Shown in pieces: positions 26,507 to 34,720 of a stretch of 64,000 bases of DNA. Source of the DNA: Acidobacteria bacterium UBA2994 (lineage in GTDB: Bacteria; Acidobacteriota; Vicinamibacteria; Vicinamibacterales; UBA8438); assembly GCA_002346545.1 (NCBI GenBank), contig DEAA01000011.1, positions 62,102 through 126,101 on the forward strand, in the 5' to 3' direction. The translations under genes were made by a program, and so were the position numbers. Position 1 is the first letter of the stretch. The number at the start of each line of letters is the position of its first letter. The notes beneath the pieces are model-generated. The model was not told the origin of the DNA. It saw only the letters and a program-made list of their open reading frames with translations, and did not search any database.

Positions 26507-27646
26507 CTAGGTGGGCGTGTAGGCCAGCCAGCGGCGAGGGTTGTCGACGAGGATCTTCTGCAGCGTCTCGTCCGGGACACCGTAGTAGCGGAGCTTCGGG
26601 ACGAACTGGATCAGCACGGTGGAGAACCCGTTGCCCCAGTTGGCCTTGATCTGGGTAGTGTTGGCGAAATCGGACGACAGCAAGATCTGGTCCTCGAAGC
26701 CAGCCTCGATGGCGTTGAGCACCATGTCGACCTTCACGCGCTCGGGGATGAACGATGCGCTCATCTCGTGGCCGACCGTGTCGAACCCGATGAACGCCCC
26801 CCGGCGCGCGATCTCCAAATGGGTCTGCCACCCCGGATCATCGTCTGCCTTGATGGTCGACTGGTGGCCGATACACAGATGAGCCAGGTCGACGCCAGCC
26901 GCCTCGTAGATGTCGAGCTGCTCGATGGCGCAGGTCGGGCAACTTTCGTGCGGCACGTGCGTGAAGATAGGGAGCCTGGTCTCCAGATGCGCCTGGCTGA
27001 CGGCCTGGAGCATGGTGCGCTCGCCGTCGTGCATCTCGGGAAACGAGGTTCCGACCTCGCCGAGAGCGCCCCAGCGCTCGTTAGCTGCCTGGTGAACTAG
27101 CTGGGCCGCAATCTCCTCGGCCGGGAGCGTACCGAACTCCGCCGGATAGCTACGCTGGAGGAAATAGCTACCGCCAGTGACGATCCTCACCGAGGACCGC
27201 TCGGCCATCAATCGGAGGTTCTCGAGCTGCTGCGGCGTGCGTGGACCGACAGAGGAATCGACGATGCAGCTCACCCCGTCGAACGCTGCCATGTCGAGCT
27301 CCTCGACCATCAGACCGACCATCTCGTCGTTGGTCGGCGCGGGCGGAAATGGCGTGTCCGGTGCCCGTGGCTCAGGCGGTGGACTCCTAAAGGCGAATGA
27401 CAGGTGCTCGTGAAAGAGCGTCGCGCCCGCGCCAAGCACGCGAGGGTCGATGTCCTCCAGCACGGTGCGAACGACTGCGCCGTCAGGAAACTCTACCGGC
27501 CGCGGCTGGTCTTCTGACAAGGTTGCAACCGACGCCGACTCCTGAGGCACAGGAGCCCCGCCGCAACCGATCGTCGTCAGCGCGGTGCCCGCGGCCCCCG
27601 CACCCAGCATCCTGACCGCCGTTCGGCGATTCACCCTCGGACTCAC
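26507..27646 (-). CDS. Phosphotriesterase-family metal hydrolase, exported Tat lipoprotein
   Basis: A 379-residue protein from the GTG at 27646, which has AGGAG seven bases upstream overlapping the P5 stop; further upstream codons do not read like protein. The N-terminus NRRTAVRMLGAGAAGTALTT followed by IGC (Cys28) is a twin-arginine lipoprotein signal. The amidohydrolase barrel shows HEH (His79, His81), Glu197 in LGEVGTS (the bridging acid used by phosphotriesterase-like lactonases instead of carbamylated Lys), His230 in FTHVPHE, His261 in IGHQS and Asp326 in LSSDFA. Likely a binuclear-metal esterase or lactonase at the cell envelope. It sits between P5 and the CitMHS transporter. Confidence 0.89.
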   Translation of the reverse strand: MSPRVNRRTAVRMLGAGAAGTALTTIGCGGAPVPQESASVATLSEDQPRPVEFPDGAVVRTVLEDIDPRVLGAGATLFHEHLSFAFRSPPPEPRAPDTPFPPAPTNDEMVGLMVEELDMAAFDGVSCIVDSSVGPRTPQQLENLRLMAERSSVRIVTGGSYFLQRSYPAEFGTLPAEEIAAQLVHQAANERWGALGEVGTSFPEMHDGERTMLQAVSQAHLETRLPIFTHVPHESCPTCAIEQLDIYEAAGVDLAHLCIGHQSTIKADDDPGWQTHLEIARRGAFIGFDTVGHEMSASFIPERVKVDMVLNAIEAGFEDQILLSSDFANTTQIKANWGNGFSTVLIQFVPKLRYYGVPDETLQKILVDNPRRWLAYTPT

Positions 27647-27656
27647 GTCGGTGCTC

Positions 27657-28643
27657 CTACTGTCCCGCCTCACGCTCCTCGGCGCGGTGTCCCGCCAGGA
27701 TCCCATCCATGCTGAGGTTACCTTCGTGGCAGGCGTACTCGTACATCGGCACATCGGTGCGTCGCAGCGGAATCGACGCGGTCCATGGGCTCACCCAGGT
27801 CTCCGGATCGTTCACCGTGTAGCGGTACTCAAGCGTCCCGTCGTCAATCCGGGTGAAGCGCTCGGTGAGCACCAGGCTGTCGGTGGTATTGCGCCAGCGA
27901 CGGTCGAGGTTAAAGTTACGGGTTTCGACGACCAGCGTGTCGCCCTCCCAATGCCCGCGCGCCTCGCCCGACCACTGGGCCATGTGCTCCGGCAACAGCG
28001 GTCGCTCGTTGAGCGGCACCATTCGGACCGTGTGCACCATCTCGGTCACCATCGCGACATGGTCAGGAGTTTGGAAGACCTGTAGGTTCTGGTTGTAGCC
28101 GCCCGGCGTCAGCGGCGGACCCGCGTTGAAACCGAGTAGGCAGCGGTCGGCCGCGGTCCGATCGGTCCAGGAGTCAGCCGGATGAGCCTCCCGGTAGGCG
28201 CGGGCCTCCATAGCCCTTGCTTGTCCCGCCGGGGTCATCTCGGGCAGCCGGCCATTAGGGGGATCGACGATGAGCGACGTGCGTCGAGTAGCGACGGTCT
28301 GGGTACCGCTATCGAGCCAGAAGTTATTGTAGAAGCCTGGGGTGCCATCACCGCGGCGGTCCACCTGATTGGCCGCCTCGGTCCGCTCGGCTGGACGCTC
28401 AAGCAGCTCCTGGTTCCTGTCGACGACTTCCTGCTCGAGGTTTGCCGCCTCTTCTTCGGTGAGGAACTCCTGGTTGCCGAGACTCTCAGGTCGCTGGAAC
28501 GGGGTAATGGTACGAAAGTCCCAGATACCTCCAAGATCCGGGTCGCCCCAGGCCGTCGTCGGCGCGGTCTGAGCCGCCGCGGGAAGCGTGACGAGGGCGA
28601 CGAGCGCCACCGCAAAGACCGACCGCATGGCACGCTTACGCAT
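27657..28643 (-). CDS. Secreted CHEGN-family protein, paralogue P5
   Basis: A 328-residue protein with AAGGAG five bases before the ATG and signal peptide MRKRAMRSVFAVALVALVTL, PAAAQ. Landmarks: GDPDLGGIWDFRTITPFQRP, FLTEEEAANLEQEVVDRNQE, RTSLIVDPPNGRLPEM, ADRCLLGFNAGPPLTPGG, LQVFQTPDHVAMVTEMVH, EARGHWEGDTLVVETRNF, LTERFTRIDDGTLEYRYTV and YACHEGNLSMDGILAGHRA. It shows closest resemblance to P3. It is 44 bp downstream of P6, forming a second tandem pair, and 10 bp upstream of the phosphotriesterase-like gene, whose ribosome site overlaps the P5 stop. Function unknown. Confidence 0.86.
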   Translation of the reverse strand: MRKRAMRSVFAVALVALVTLPAAAQTAPTTAWGDPDLGGIWDFRTITPFQRPESLGNQEFLTEEEAANLEQEVVDRNQELLERPAERTEAANQVDRRGDGTPGFYNNFWLDSGTQTVATRRTSLIVDPPNGRLPEMTPAGQARAMEARAYREAHPADSWTDRTAADRCLLGFNAGPPLTPGGYNQNLQVFQTPDHVAMVTEMVHTVRMVPLNERPLLPEHMAQWSGEARGHWEGDTLVVETRNFNLDRRWRNTTDSLVLTERFTRIDDGTLEYRYTVNDPETWVSPWTASIPLRRTDVPMYEYACHEGNLSMDGILAGHRAEEREAGQ

Positions 28644-28687
28644 CTCTCCTCCTTGGTTGGTACTGCGAAACGTCGCAACCCGACCGA

Positions 28688-29605
28688 TTAGCGTCGAATC
28701 TCCTGCTCCTGCACCCGAGCCCCGCAGAGCAGGTTCTCCATGCCGTAGTTACCTTCATGGCAGGCATACTCGAACAGCGGTCCGGCAAACCGCCGCATCG
28801 GAATCGACGCCGTCCACGCACGCGTATAGGACTCGGGGTCGTCGACCGTGTACCGGTGCTCAATCGTGTCGTCGTCGACCCGCGTGAACCGTTCGGTCGT
28901 GGCGAGCGCCCCTCCCGCACCCGGGCAACAGTTAAACCCATTCTGATAGATCTCGTCTCGAAAGTTCAGAGTCTCGACCACCAGGGAATCTCCCTCCCAG
29001 CGTCCGCGGGGGTCACCCATCCATAACCGAATCCGGTCGTCGACGTGAGGGCGCCCATCGATCGGAATGATCCGAGCCTCGTTGATCATCTCCTGGTGGA
29101 TCACGACGTAGTCGTCGGTCTGCAGGATCATGTAGTTGTTGTTGTAGCCACCGGGACGTTTCGGGGCGCCGCGAGTAAGACAACGCTCCGACAGGTTCCG
29201 ATCTGCCCAACTGTCGGTACCGCGCGCCCATGCCGCGCGGCGGTCACCCTTGGCCGTGCGGAACGGTAAGCGTCCGTCGTCAGGATCCACGATGAGCGAC
29301 GTACGCGCCAGCGCCGTCCCGCGCTCCCACCAGTATTCATTGTAGCTACCAGGGTCACCCGCGGCCGGCTCCCGATCGGCCCGTCCCGCGTTGGCCGCGT
29401 CGATGGCGGCCACCTCCTCCTCGGAGTAAGTCTGCTGCCCGGCCACGGTATCAGGACGTTCGAGCGGAGTGGTGGTCGAGTTGGTCCAGAGACCCTGCAG
29501 GTTCGGGTATCCCGAAGGGCTCCAAGCCGCGACCGTCTGGGCACTGACCACACCCGCATGCAGCAGCACAGCCGCTGCGACCGTCGCGTAGCCAAGACAG
29601 CGCAT
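28688..29605 (-). CDS. Secreted CHEGN-family protein, paralogue P6
   Basis: A 305-residue protein from the ATG at 29605, where the signal peptide begins (MRCLGYATVAAAVLLHAGVV, SAQ). Landmarks: GYPNLQGLWTNSTTTPLERP, YSEEEVAAID, RTSLIVDPDDGRLPF, SERCLTRGAPKRPGG, YMILQTDDYVVIHQEMINEA (Asn where other copies have His), DPRGRWEGDSLVVETLNF (Arg where most have His), TERFTRVDDDTIEHRYTV and YACHEGNYGMENLLCGARV. It has additional cysteines (FNCCPGAGG, LLCG), unlike its sisters. It heads the minus-strand cluster and is divergent from the GDSL hydrolase. Confidence 0.85.
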   Translation of the reverse strand: MRCLGYATVAAAVLLHAGVVSAQTVAAWSPSGYPNLQGLWTNSTTTPLERPDTVAGQQTYSEEEVAAIDAANAGRADREPAAGDPGSYNEYWWERGTALARTSLIVDPDDGRLPFRTAKGDRRAAWARGTDSWADRNLSERCLTRGAPKRPGGYNNNYMILQTDDYVVIHQEMINEARIIPIDGRPHVDDRIRLWMGDPRGRWEGDSLVVETLNFRDEIYQNGFNCCPGAGGALATTERFTRVDDDTIEHRYTVDDPESYTRAWTASIPMRRFAGPLFEYACHEGNYGMENLLCGARVQEQEIRR

Positions 29606-29718
29606 GGTGAGGGCACCATAGGCGGGAACGGCACCGCCGGTCAATGCCGCGTTCTTCGTCTCCTCGGCCCAGCGCGCATGAGTTTGACGCTGACCGCGGC
29701 ATCCCGCATGCTCAGCCC

Positions 29719-30939
29719 ATGCAGACCACCTCCTTCGCTCGACACCTAGTCGCGACTGGCGCGCTTGCGCTCACGGCCGTCAGCTCGGCCGAGGCGCAGG
29801 ACTGGGTCGCCGCATGGAGTTCATCGATGCAGAGCGCCTCCCCTGAAACCTGGTCGATGACCGACGCCACGATTCGGCTCATCGCCCGGACTACGGTTGC
29901 CGGCGACCAAGTTCGGATCCGACTTGAGAACACCTTCGGCGAGGCACCACTCGACATCGGGGCGGCAACGATCGGTCTCCAGGCCAGCGGCCCGGCACTC
30001 GTCCCCAACTCTGTCCGTCCGATTCGATTCAGCGCCAGCCCGTCGGTAACCATTCCTCCCGGTGGACTGGTGGTGAGTGACCCGCTAGCGCTGCCGGTGG
30101 AGGCCGAGCAACGTTTGGCCATTAGCCTGCACGTGCGCGGCACCGACGTCCGGAGCAGCCAGCACAGCAATGGACTCACTACGTCATATGTCACCGAACC
30201 AGGCACCGGTGACCTGACAACCGCCGTCGAGCTGGACCTATTCCTCGACACGACGAACAGCATCCACTGGCTCTCGGCCATAGAGGTTCACTCGTCTTCA
30301 GCGCGTGGCGCGATCGTCGCTTTCGGCGACTCGATCACCGATGGCTCCTGTGCCACGGTAGACGGCTATGACCGGTGGGAGGACGTCCTTTACACGCGGC
30401 TGCGTGAGCGTGATGGCGGCGCCCGTCTGGCCATGGTCAACGCCGGCATCGGCGGTAACACCGTCATCCGAGTACCACCGGTGGGAAGCCCGCCCGGACT
30501 CGAACGGTTCGATCGCGACGCGCTCGACCTGGCCGGTGTCACCCACGTCGTGTTATTCCTCGGCACCAATGATCTGCGCCGCGACGCCGAAGCGGACCAG
30601 GTCATCGCTGGGCTAGACACGCTGATGCAACGAGCGAAAGACCGCGGCCTCACGGTGATCGCGTCCACCATCATCCCGCGCAACCCGGTGCCACGTGGCC
30701 TTCCGGCCAACCTCGGCTTCACCCCGGCGAGGAACGCGGCCCGCCATCAGATCAACGACTGGATCCGAAATAACGACGACCTCGACGGCGTACTCGACTT
30801 CGACGCCGTAATGCAGGCGGACGGCGACAAAGACCTGGTCGAGCCGATCTACGACTGCGACGGTATCCACCCGAACGTGCTCGGCTACGCAGCCATGGCA
30901 CGGTCGATCGACCTCGACCTGTTCACCGCAGCGCCCTAG
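29719..30939 (+). CDS. Secreted SGNH/GDSL-family esterase
   Basis: A 406-residue protein from the ATG at 29719, where the signal peptide begins (MQTTSFARHLVATGALALTA, VSSAEAQ). The N-terminal roughly 190 residues form a beta-rich domain (DWVAAWSSSMQSASPETWSM, DQVRIRLENTFGEAPLDIG) seen in exported GDSL lipases. Catalytic blocks: FGDSITDG (nucleophile Ser205), NAGIGGN, FLGTNDL and CDGIHPNVLGY (acid and base). It should deacylate or deacetylate an extracellular ester, for example on polysaccharide (inference). The start has no clear Shine-Dalgarno. It diverges from P6 and is 37 bp upstream of an MBL hydrolase. Confidence 0.89.
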   Translation: MQTTSFARHLVATGALALTAVSSAEAQDWVAAWSSSMQSASPETWSMTDATIRLIARTTVAGDQVRIRLENTFGEAPLDIGAATIGLQASGPALVPNSVRPIRFSASPSVTIPPGGLVVSDPLALPVEAEQRLAISLHVRGTDVRSSQHSNGLTTSYVTEPGTGDLTTAVELDLFLDTTNSIHWLSAIEVHSSSARGAIVAFGDSITDGSCATVDGYDRWEDVLYTRLRERDGGARLAMVNAGIGGNTVIRVPPVGSPPGLERFDRDALDLAGVTHVVLFLGTNDLRRDAEADQVIAGLDTLMQRAKDRGLTVIASTIIPRNPVPRGLPANLGFTPARNAARHQINDWIRNNDDLDGVLDFDAVMQADGDKDLVEPIYDCDGIHPNVLGYAAMARSIDLDLFTAAP

Positions 30940-30976
30940 GGCCTGCTCGGCCGCTAGCATCCGACTGGAGGACACA

Positions 30977-31942
30977 GTGAGACGTTTGGCCACCGCCACC
31001 GTACTCGCGCTCGGCTTCGCGACGGTTCCCCTACTGTCACAGTTGCCCGACGTTCAACGACACCTCGACGCAGCCCGCGAGGCGGCCGGCAACGACCATG
31101 TGCTGCTATTCGATCGGATCTGCGCCGAAGCGGAACGCATCGCGGCTCCACGACCACCGCGGACCGCACGCCGTGGACCGCGACCAACTCCACCCAGAGA
31201 GTCCTGGTACGCCGAGCCGGTGCAGGTGTTCGATAACCTGTACTACGTGGGAATGACCGATTACTCGGCCTGGGCGGTGACCACCTCGGACGGCATCATC
31301 TTGATCGACGCCATCTTCGACTACTCGGTCGAAGACGAGGTCATCGACGGCCTGACCACCATGGGCTTCGATCCAGCCGACATCAAGTACGTCGTCGTCA
31401 GCCACGCCCACCTGGATCACGCCGGGGGCGCCAAGCTCTTGCAGGAGCGCTATGGTAGTCAGGTGGTCATGGGCGCGGCCGATTGGGATCTGCTCGATGA
31501 ACGAAACCCCGCCTGGAAACCGAAGCGGGACATCGTCGCAACCGATGGACAGCGGCTGTCACTCGGCGACACCACGGTGACGCTCTATCTCACCCCTGGT
31601 CACACCGAGGGCACGATCTCCACGCTGGTCCCGGTCCGCGACGGCGGCCGCTCGCATCTAGCCGCGGCCTGGGGCGGCACTGCGTTCAACTTCGGTCCCG
31701 ACCGGGAGCGGTTGCAGATGTATACCGACTCGGCGGAGCGGTTCCGGGACATCGTCGAGGAGGCTGGCGCCGACGTGCTGATCGCAAATCACACGAACTT
31801 CGACGGGTCCAAGACCAAGATCCCGGCCCTAGCCACCCGACAGCCCGGTGGTCCACACCCCTACGTGGTGGGTACGGACACGGTCGCCCGGTATGTCACC
31901 GTCGCCCACGAGTGTGCACAGGCGGCCCTCGCTGGGTTGTGA
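30977..31942 (+). CDS. Secreted metallo-beta-lactamase-fold hydrolase (B3-like)
   Basis: A 321-residue protein from a GTG with GGAGG six bases upstream. Signal peptide MRRLATATVLALGFATVPLL. Zinc motif SHAHLDHAGG gives His143, His145, Asp147 and His148; a further His lies in LTPGHTEGTIS and another in IANHTNFDG. The extended N-terminal region (to residue 85) and the SAWAVTTSDGIILIDAIFDY start of the fold resemble subclass B3-type enzymes and their non-resistance relatives. Substrate is not predictable; lactone or ester hydrolysis in the periplasm fits the neighbourhood. It is convergent with the YceI-like gene 7 bp away. Confidence 0.87.
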   Translation: MRRLATATVLALGFATVPLLSQLPDVQRHLDAAREAAGNDHVLLFDRICAEAERIAAPRPPRTARRGPRPTPPRESWYAEPVQVFDNLYYVGMTDYSAWAVTTSDGIILIDAIFDYSVEDEVIDGLTTMGFDPADIKYVVVSHAHLDHAGGAKLLQERYGSQVVMGAADWDLLDERNPAWKPKRDIVATDGQRLSLGDTTVTLYLTPGHTEGTISTLVPVRDGGRSHLAAAWGGTAFNFGPDRERLQMYTDSAERFRDIVEEAGADVLIANHTNFDGSKTKIPALATRQPGGPHPYVVGTDTVARYVTVAHECAQAALAGL

Positions 31943-31949
31943 GCCTCTT

Positions 31950-32540
31950 CTACTGAGCTTCGAGAACGACGTCGAACTCCACCGCCACCGCCTGACCGAC
32001 CAGCCCGGCAGCGAGACCCAAGTGCATCGGCACCACGCCGAAGTCGGCCGGCACGAACCGCGCTGACCCGGTAAACCGGTCCCCGTCACGTTCGGCCCTG
32101 GCGTCGAGCGGCAGAAACCGGCCGTTCAGCTCAAGCTCGCCGCGAATCAGCCACACACCCTGACCTGGCTGCTCAATCGAGAGAGAGTGGTAGGTGACAC
32201 GGGTGTAGCGCACGCCGTGGAGTCCGTCGAGACCAATCACCCGCTCGAGCAGCGCCTGACGCTGGGCGGTCGAGCGAGCAGCATCGACCACCCTCAACCC
32301 GGCCACATCGATGACCAGAGCAAGGTGGGGGTTCTCGGTGTCTTCCACCGACCCCTCGGTCAGCGGCGCGTCCATGACGAGCGCCACATTGTCGCCGGGA
32401 CCGAGCACCTGCAGCGTGACCGTCGACCGGTCGACATCGAACCATCGCAGGTCGGGGCCTTGCGCGACCACCGCTGACGCCGCCAGACCCGCGGCAAGAC
32501 TCAGCGACAGCGCACCTCCAGTACGTTTAGTCAACCTCAC
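31950..32540 (-). CDS. YceI-like secreted lipocalin-fold protein
   Basis: A 196-residue protein from a GTG. Signal peptide MRLTKRTGGALSLSLAAGLA, ASAVVAQ. The body has the YceI pattern: FDVDRSTVTLQVL at the mature N-terminus, GELELNGRFLPLDARAERDG in the middle and GSARFVPADFGVVPMHLGL near the end. YceI proteins form a beta-barrel that binds polyisoprenoids or other amphiphiles in the periplasm. The usual conserved hydrophobic positions are loose, so this is a distant member. It begins 3 nt after a decayed ankyrin gene. Confidence 0.78.
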   Translation of the reverse strand: MRLTKRTGGALSLSLAAGLAASAVVAQGPDLRWFDVDRSTVTLQVLGPGDNVALVMDAPLTEGSVEDTENPHLALVIDVAGLRVVDAARSTAQRQALLERVIGLDGLHGVRYTRVTYHSLSIEQPGQGVWLIRGELELNGRFLPLDARAERDGDRFTGSARFVPADFGVVPMHLGLAAGLVGQAVAVEFDVVLEAQ

Positions 32541-32543
32541 CCT

Positions 32544-32812
32544 TTAGTCTGGCCACGATCCCATCGTGCCCATCATCCTCGCCCACACCGCGGGCCGGGC
32601 CCACTCAGGTACGTCCTGCTCGACCGCCCAGATGCGCTCGTCGGGGTCAAAGCCGAGGTCGAGCAGCAGCTTGACCACGTCGGGCTGACCGTGCCGGACC
32701 GCGATGCTGAACAGGCCACCGGCTTCCTCCATCGGATTGGTAAGGGAACCGGCGTCGTCGGTGGTCCGCAAGAGGCCACGTCGCCGAGCGCGGCGGCGAC
32801 ACACGCCTTCAT
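32544..32812 (-). pseudogene. Frameshifted remnant of an ankyrin-repeat protein
   Basis: From the ATG at 32812 the reading MKACVAAALGDVA is a normal ankyrin helix start but soon loses frame. After a one-base shift in about 32768-32778 the same repeat continues as LRTTDDAGSLTNPMEEAGG, LFSIAVRHGQPDVVKLLLDL, GFDPDERIW and stops at 32544. Together they make roughly two ankyrin repeats. Comparable acidobacterial proteins are much longer, so this is a truncated, frameshifted relic, or a base error plus a genuinely short gene. It lies between exonuclease III and the YceI-like gene. Confidence 0.65.
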
Positions 32813-32880
32813 CGATGCCCCTTCACACGCAGCAGGACCACGACCCGCTCGAACCGCTCCCGGAGCGACGGCTGGTCGAC

Positions 32881-33666
32881 CTACTCCAGTTCGGCGATCA
32901 CCGGGGCGTGATCGGAGGCAGTCAACCCTTCCTTCTTCTTGCGATAGTCCCGATCCACCTCCACATGGCGGACCCGCTCCACCACTGGGACGGTCCCGAG
33001 GATCAGATCGATACGAAGACCGTGGTTCCGGTGGAACGCACCGGCCCGATAGTCCCACCATGAGAAGAATTGCGTGTCTGGCAGGTAGTGCCGGTAGAGG
33101 TCGGTGAACCCCCACGTGTGAAGACGCTGATAGCGCTCCCGTTCGGCGTCGGTGTGGAAGATACGGCCATGCATCGCCTCCTCGTTCCAGCTGTCGATCG
33201 GCGCCGGCACAATGTTGAAGTCGCCGCACAGAATGGTCGGCTGCGACGCATCGTGGGCATCGACGAAGTACGCCGTCAGGCTCTCAAACCATTCCAGTTT
33301 GCGCGGGTAGTCGTCGTGTTCGACCGACTTGCCATTCGGGCAGTAGACGGTGGTGAACGACAGATCGCCGACCGTCACCGTGATGAGGCGTGAACCGAAC
33401 CCCTCCTGACCCGGGAGACCGCGTTGGACGACGGTCGCCGGATCCCGCGTGAGCACGGCGACCCCGTTCCAGCCCTTCTGACCGAACAGCGCCGCATGGT
33501 AGCCAGCCGCGCGGATCTCGTCGTGCGGGAACTCGGCATCGTCGAGTTTGAGCTCTTGGAGACCGACGATATCCGGCTGCCGGGCATCGAGCCAGTGGCA
33601 CAGGAAGCCGAGTCGGGCCCGCAGGCCGTTCACGTTCCAGGTCGCGATCTTCACGCTCGGGATCAT
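32881..33666 (-). CDS. xth: Exodeoxyribonuclease III
   Basis: A 261-residue DNA-repair nuclease from the ATG at 33666, which starts the canonical MIPSVKIATWNVNGLRARL; an ATG 21 codons upstream gives an unlikely leader. Family residues are intact: metal/catalytic WNVNG, LQELK, CPNGKS, LCGDFNIVP, DLYRHYLPD, FFSWWDYR, LRIDLIL and the final SDHAPVIAEL. It removes nucleotides 3'-5' from duplex DNA and cuts at abasic sites. It is divergent from the epoxide-hydrolase-like gene with 55 bp between starts. Standard length for the family. Confidence 0.95.
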   Translation of the reverse strand: MIPSVKIATWNVNGLRARLGFLCHWLDARQPDIVGLQELKLDDAEFPHDEIRAAGYHAALFGQKGWNGVAVLTRDPATVVQRGLPGQEGFGSRLITVTVGDLSFTTVYCPNGKSVEHDDYPRKLEWFESLTAYFVDAHDASQPTILCGDFNIVPAPIDSWNEEAMHGRIFHTDAERERYQRLHTWGFTDLYRHYLPDTQFFSWWDYRAGAFHRNHGLRIDLILGTVPVVERVRHVEVDRDYRKKKEGLTASDHAPVIAELE

Positions 33667-33721
33667 ATCGTCACCGCTCGGCGATAACGCACTCGCCACG
33701 CGCGGGGATAGACTGTGCGCC

Positions 33722-34711
33722 ATGCGCACTCACCTCAGAACGCTCGCCTCGCTCAGCACGCTTCTTCTGACCCTCGCCGGCTGCGGCGGGTCGGGCGACC
33801 CGGCGGCCGCGGACTCGGCAGCCAGTGACCCTGCTCCGGTCGAGCCGGAGCCGGTTACGATCGTCGACAATCAGCTGTCAGTCGGCGACCTGACGTTCGA
33901 CATCCGGTCCTCCGGACCCGACGACGGTGAGCTCGTGCTCATGCTCCACGGCTTTCCCCAGACGAACCACGAGTGGCGCCACCAGCAGCGGGCGCTCGCC
34001 GCAGCCGGCTACCGGGTCGTAACCCCGAACCAGCGCGGTTACTCGGCCGGAGCTAGACCCGAGACCGTCGAGGACTACACGCTGGATCTGCTGGTCGCAG
34101 ACATCGTCGGCATGAGCGACGCGCTCGGGACCGAGCGCTTTCACATGGTCGGCCACGACTGGGGCGCCATCGTGGCCTGGGGGGTCGCGGCGGAAATCCC
34201 AGATCGGGTGATCTCGGTCACGCCGATCTCCGTACCCCACCTCGACGCCTTCGCCCGGGTGCTGGCCGACCCTCAGTCCTGCCAGCCCGCCGCCTCGGCC
34301 TACTTCGACATGTTCGTCCAGCCCAACTCCGAGGACGGCTTCCTAGCCGACAACGCCGCCGGCCTCCGGGGCGTCTACGCCGGCATGGAGGCAGACGCGA
34401 TCGAGGAGTTCGTGCGGGTACTGGGCACCAAGCCCGCGCTCGGATCAGCACTCAACTGGTATCGAGCCAATATCGAGAACCGCCAGCCGACTGCCCCGGC
34501 GCTCGGCAGCATCACCGTACCCACCATGTTCGTGTGGAGTGACGGCGACACTGCCCTCTGCCGCGATGGGGCCGAGCTCACGGGCGAATATGTCGATGGG
34601 CCGTATCGGTTCGAGATCCTTGAAGGGATCAACCACTGGATCCCGGACATGGCGCCGGACCAGCTCAACGCCCTGCTGCTCGACCACATCGGTCAGTACT
34701 CCGAGCGGTAG
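33722..34711 (+). CDS. Alpha/beta-hydrolase lipoprotein, epoxide-hydrolase-like
   Basis: A 329-residue protein from the ATG at 33722. The leader MRTHLRTLASLSTLLLTLAG followed by Cys21 is a lipoprotein signal; an acidic, Ala/Pro-rich linker runs to about 45. The hydrolase domain has LMLHGFPQTNHEW (oxyanion), the nucleophile-elbow aspartate Asp146 in MVGHDWGAIVAW, a cap region with ALNWYRAN, where epoxide hydrolases carry their catalytic Tyr, and the base His in EGINHWIPD. These features favour an epoxide hydrolase over a serine esterase. Envelope-anchored substrate processing is inferred. It is divergent from xth and convergent with the sirtuin. Confidence 0.86.
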   Translation: MRTHLRTLASLSTLLLTLAGCGGSGDPAAADSAASDPAPVEPEPVTIVDNQLSVGDLTFDIRSSGPDDGELVLMLHGFPQTNHEWRHQQRALAAAGYRVVTPNQRGYSAGARPETVEDYTLDLLVADIVGMSDALGTERFHMVGHDWGAIVAWGVAAEIPDRVISVTPISVPHLDAFARVLADPQSCQPAASAYFDMFVQPNSEDGFLADNAAGLRGVYAGMEADAIEEFVRVLGTKPALGSALNWYRANIENRQPTAPALGSITVPTMFVWSDGDTALCRDGAELTGEYVDGPYRFEILEGINHWIPDMAPDQLNALLLDHIGQYSER

Positions 34712-34720
34712 TGCCTATCG

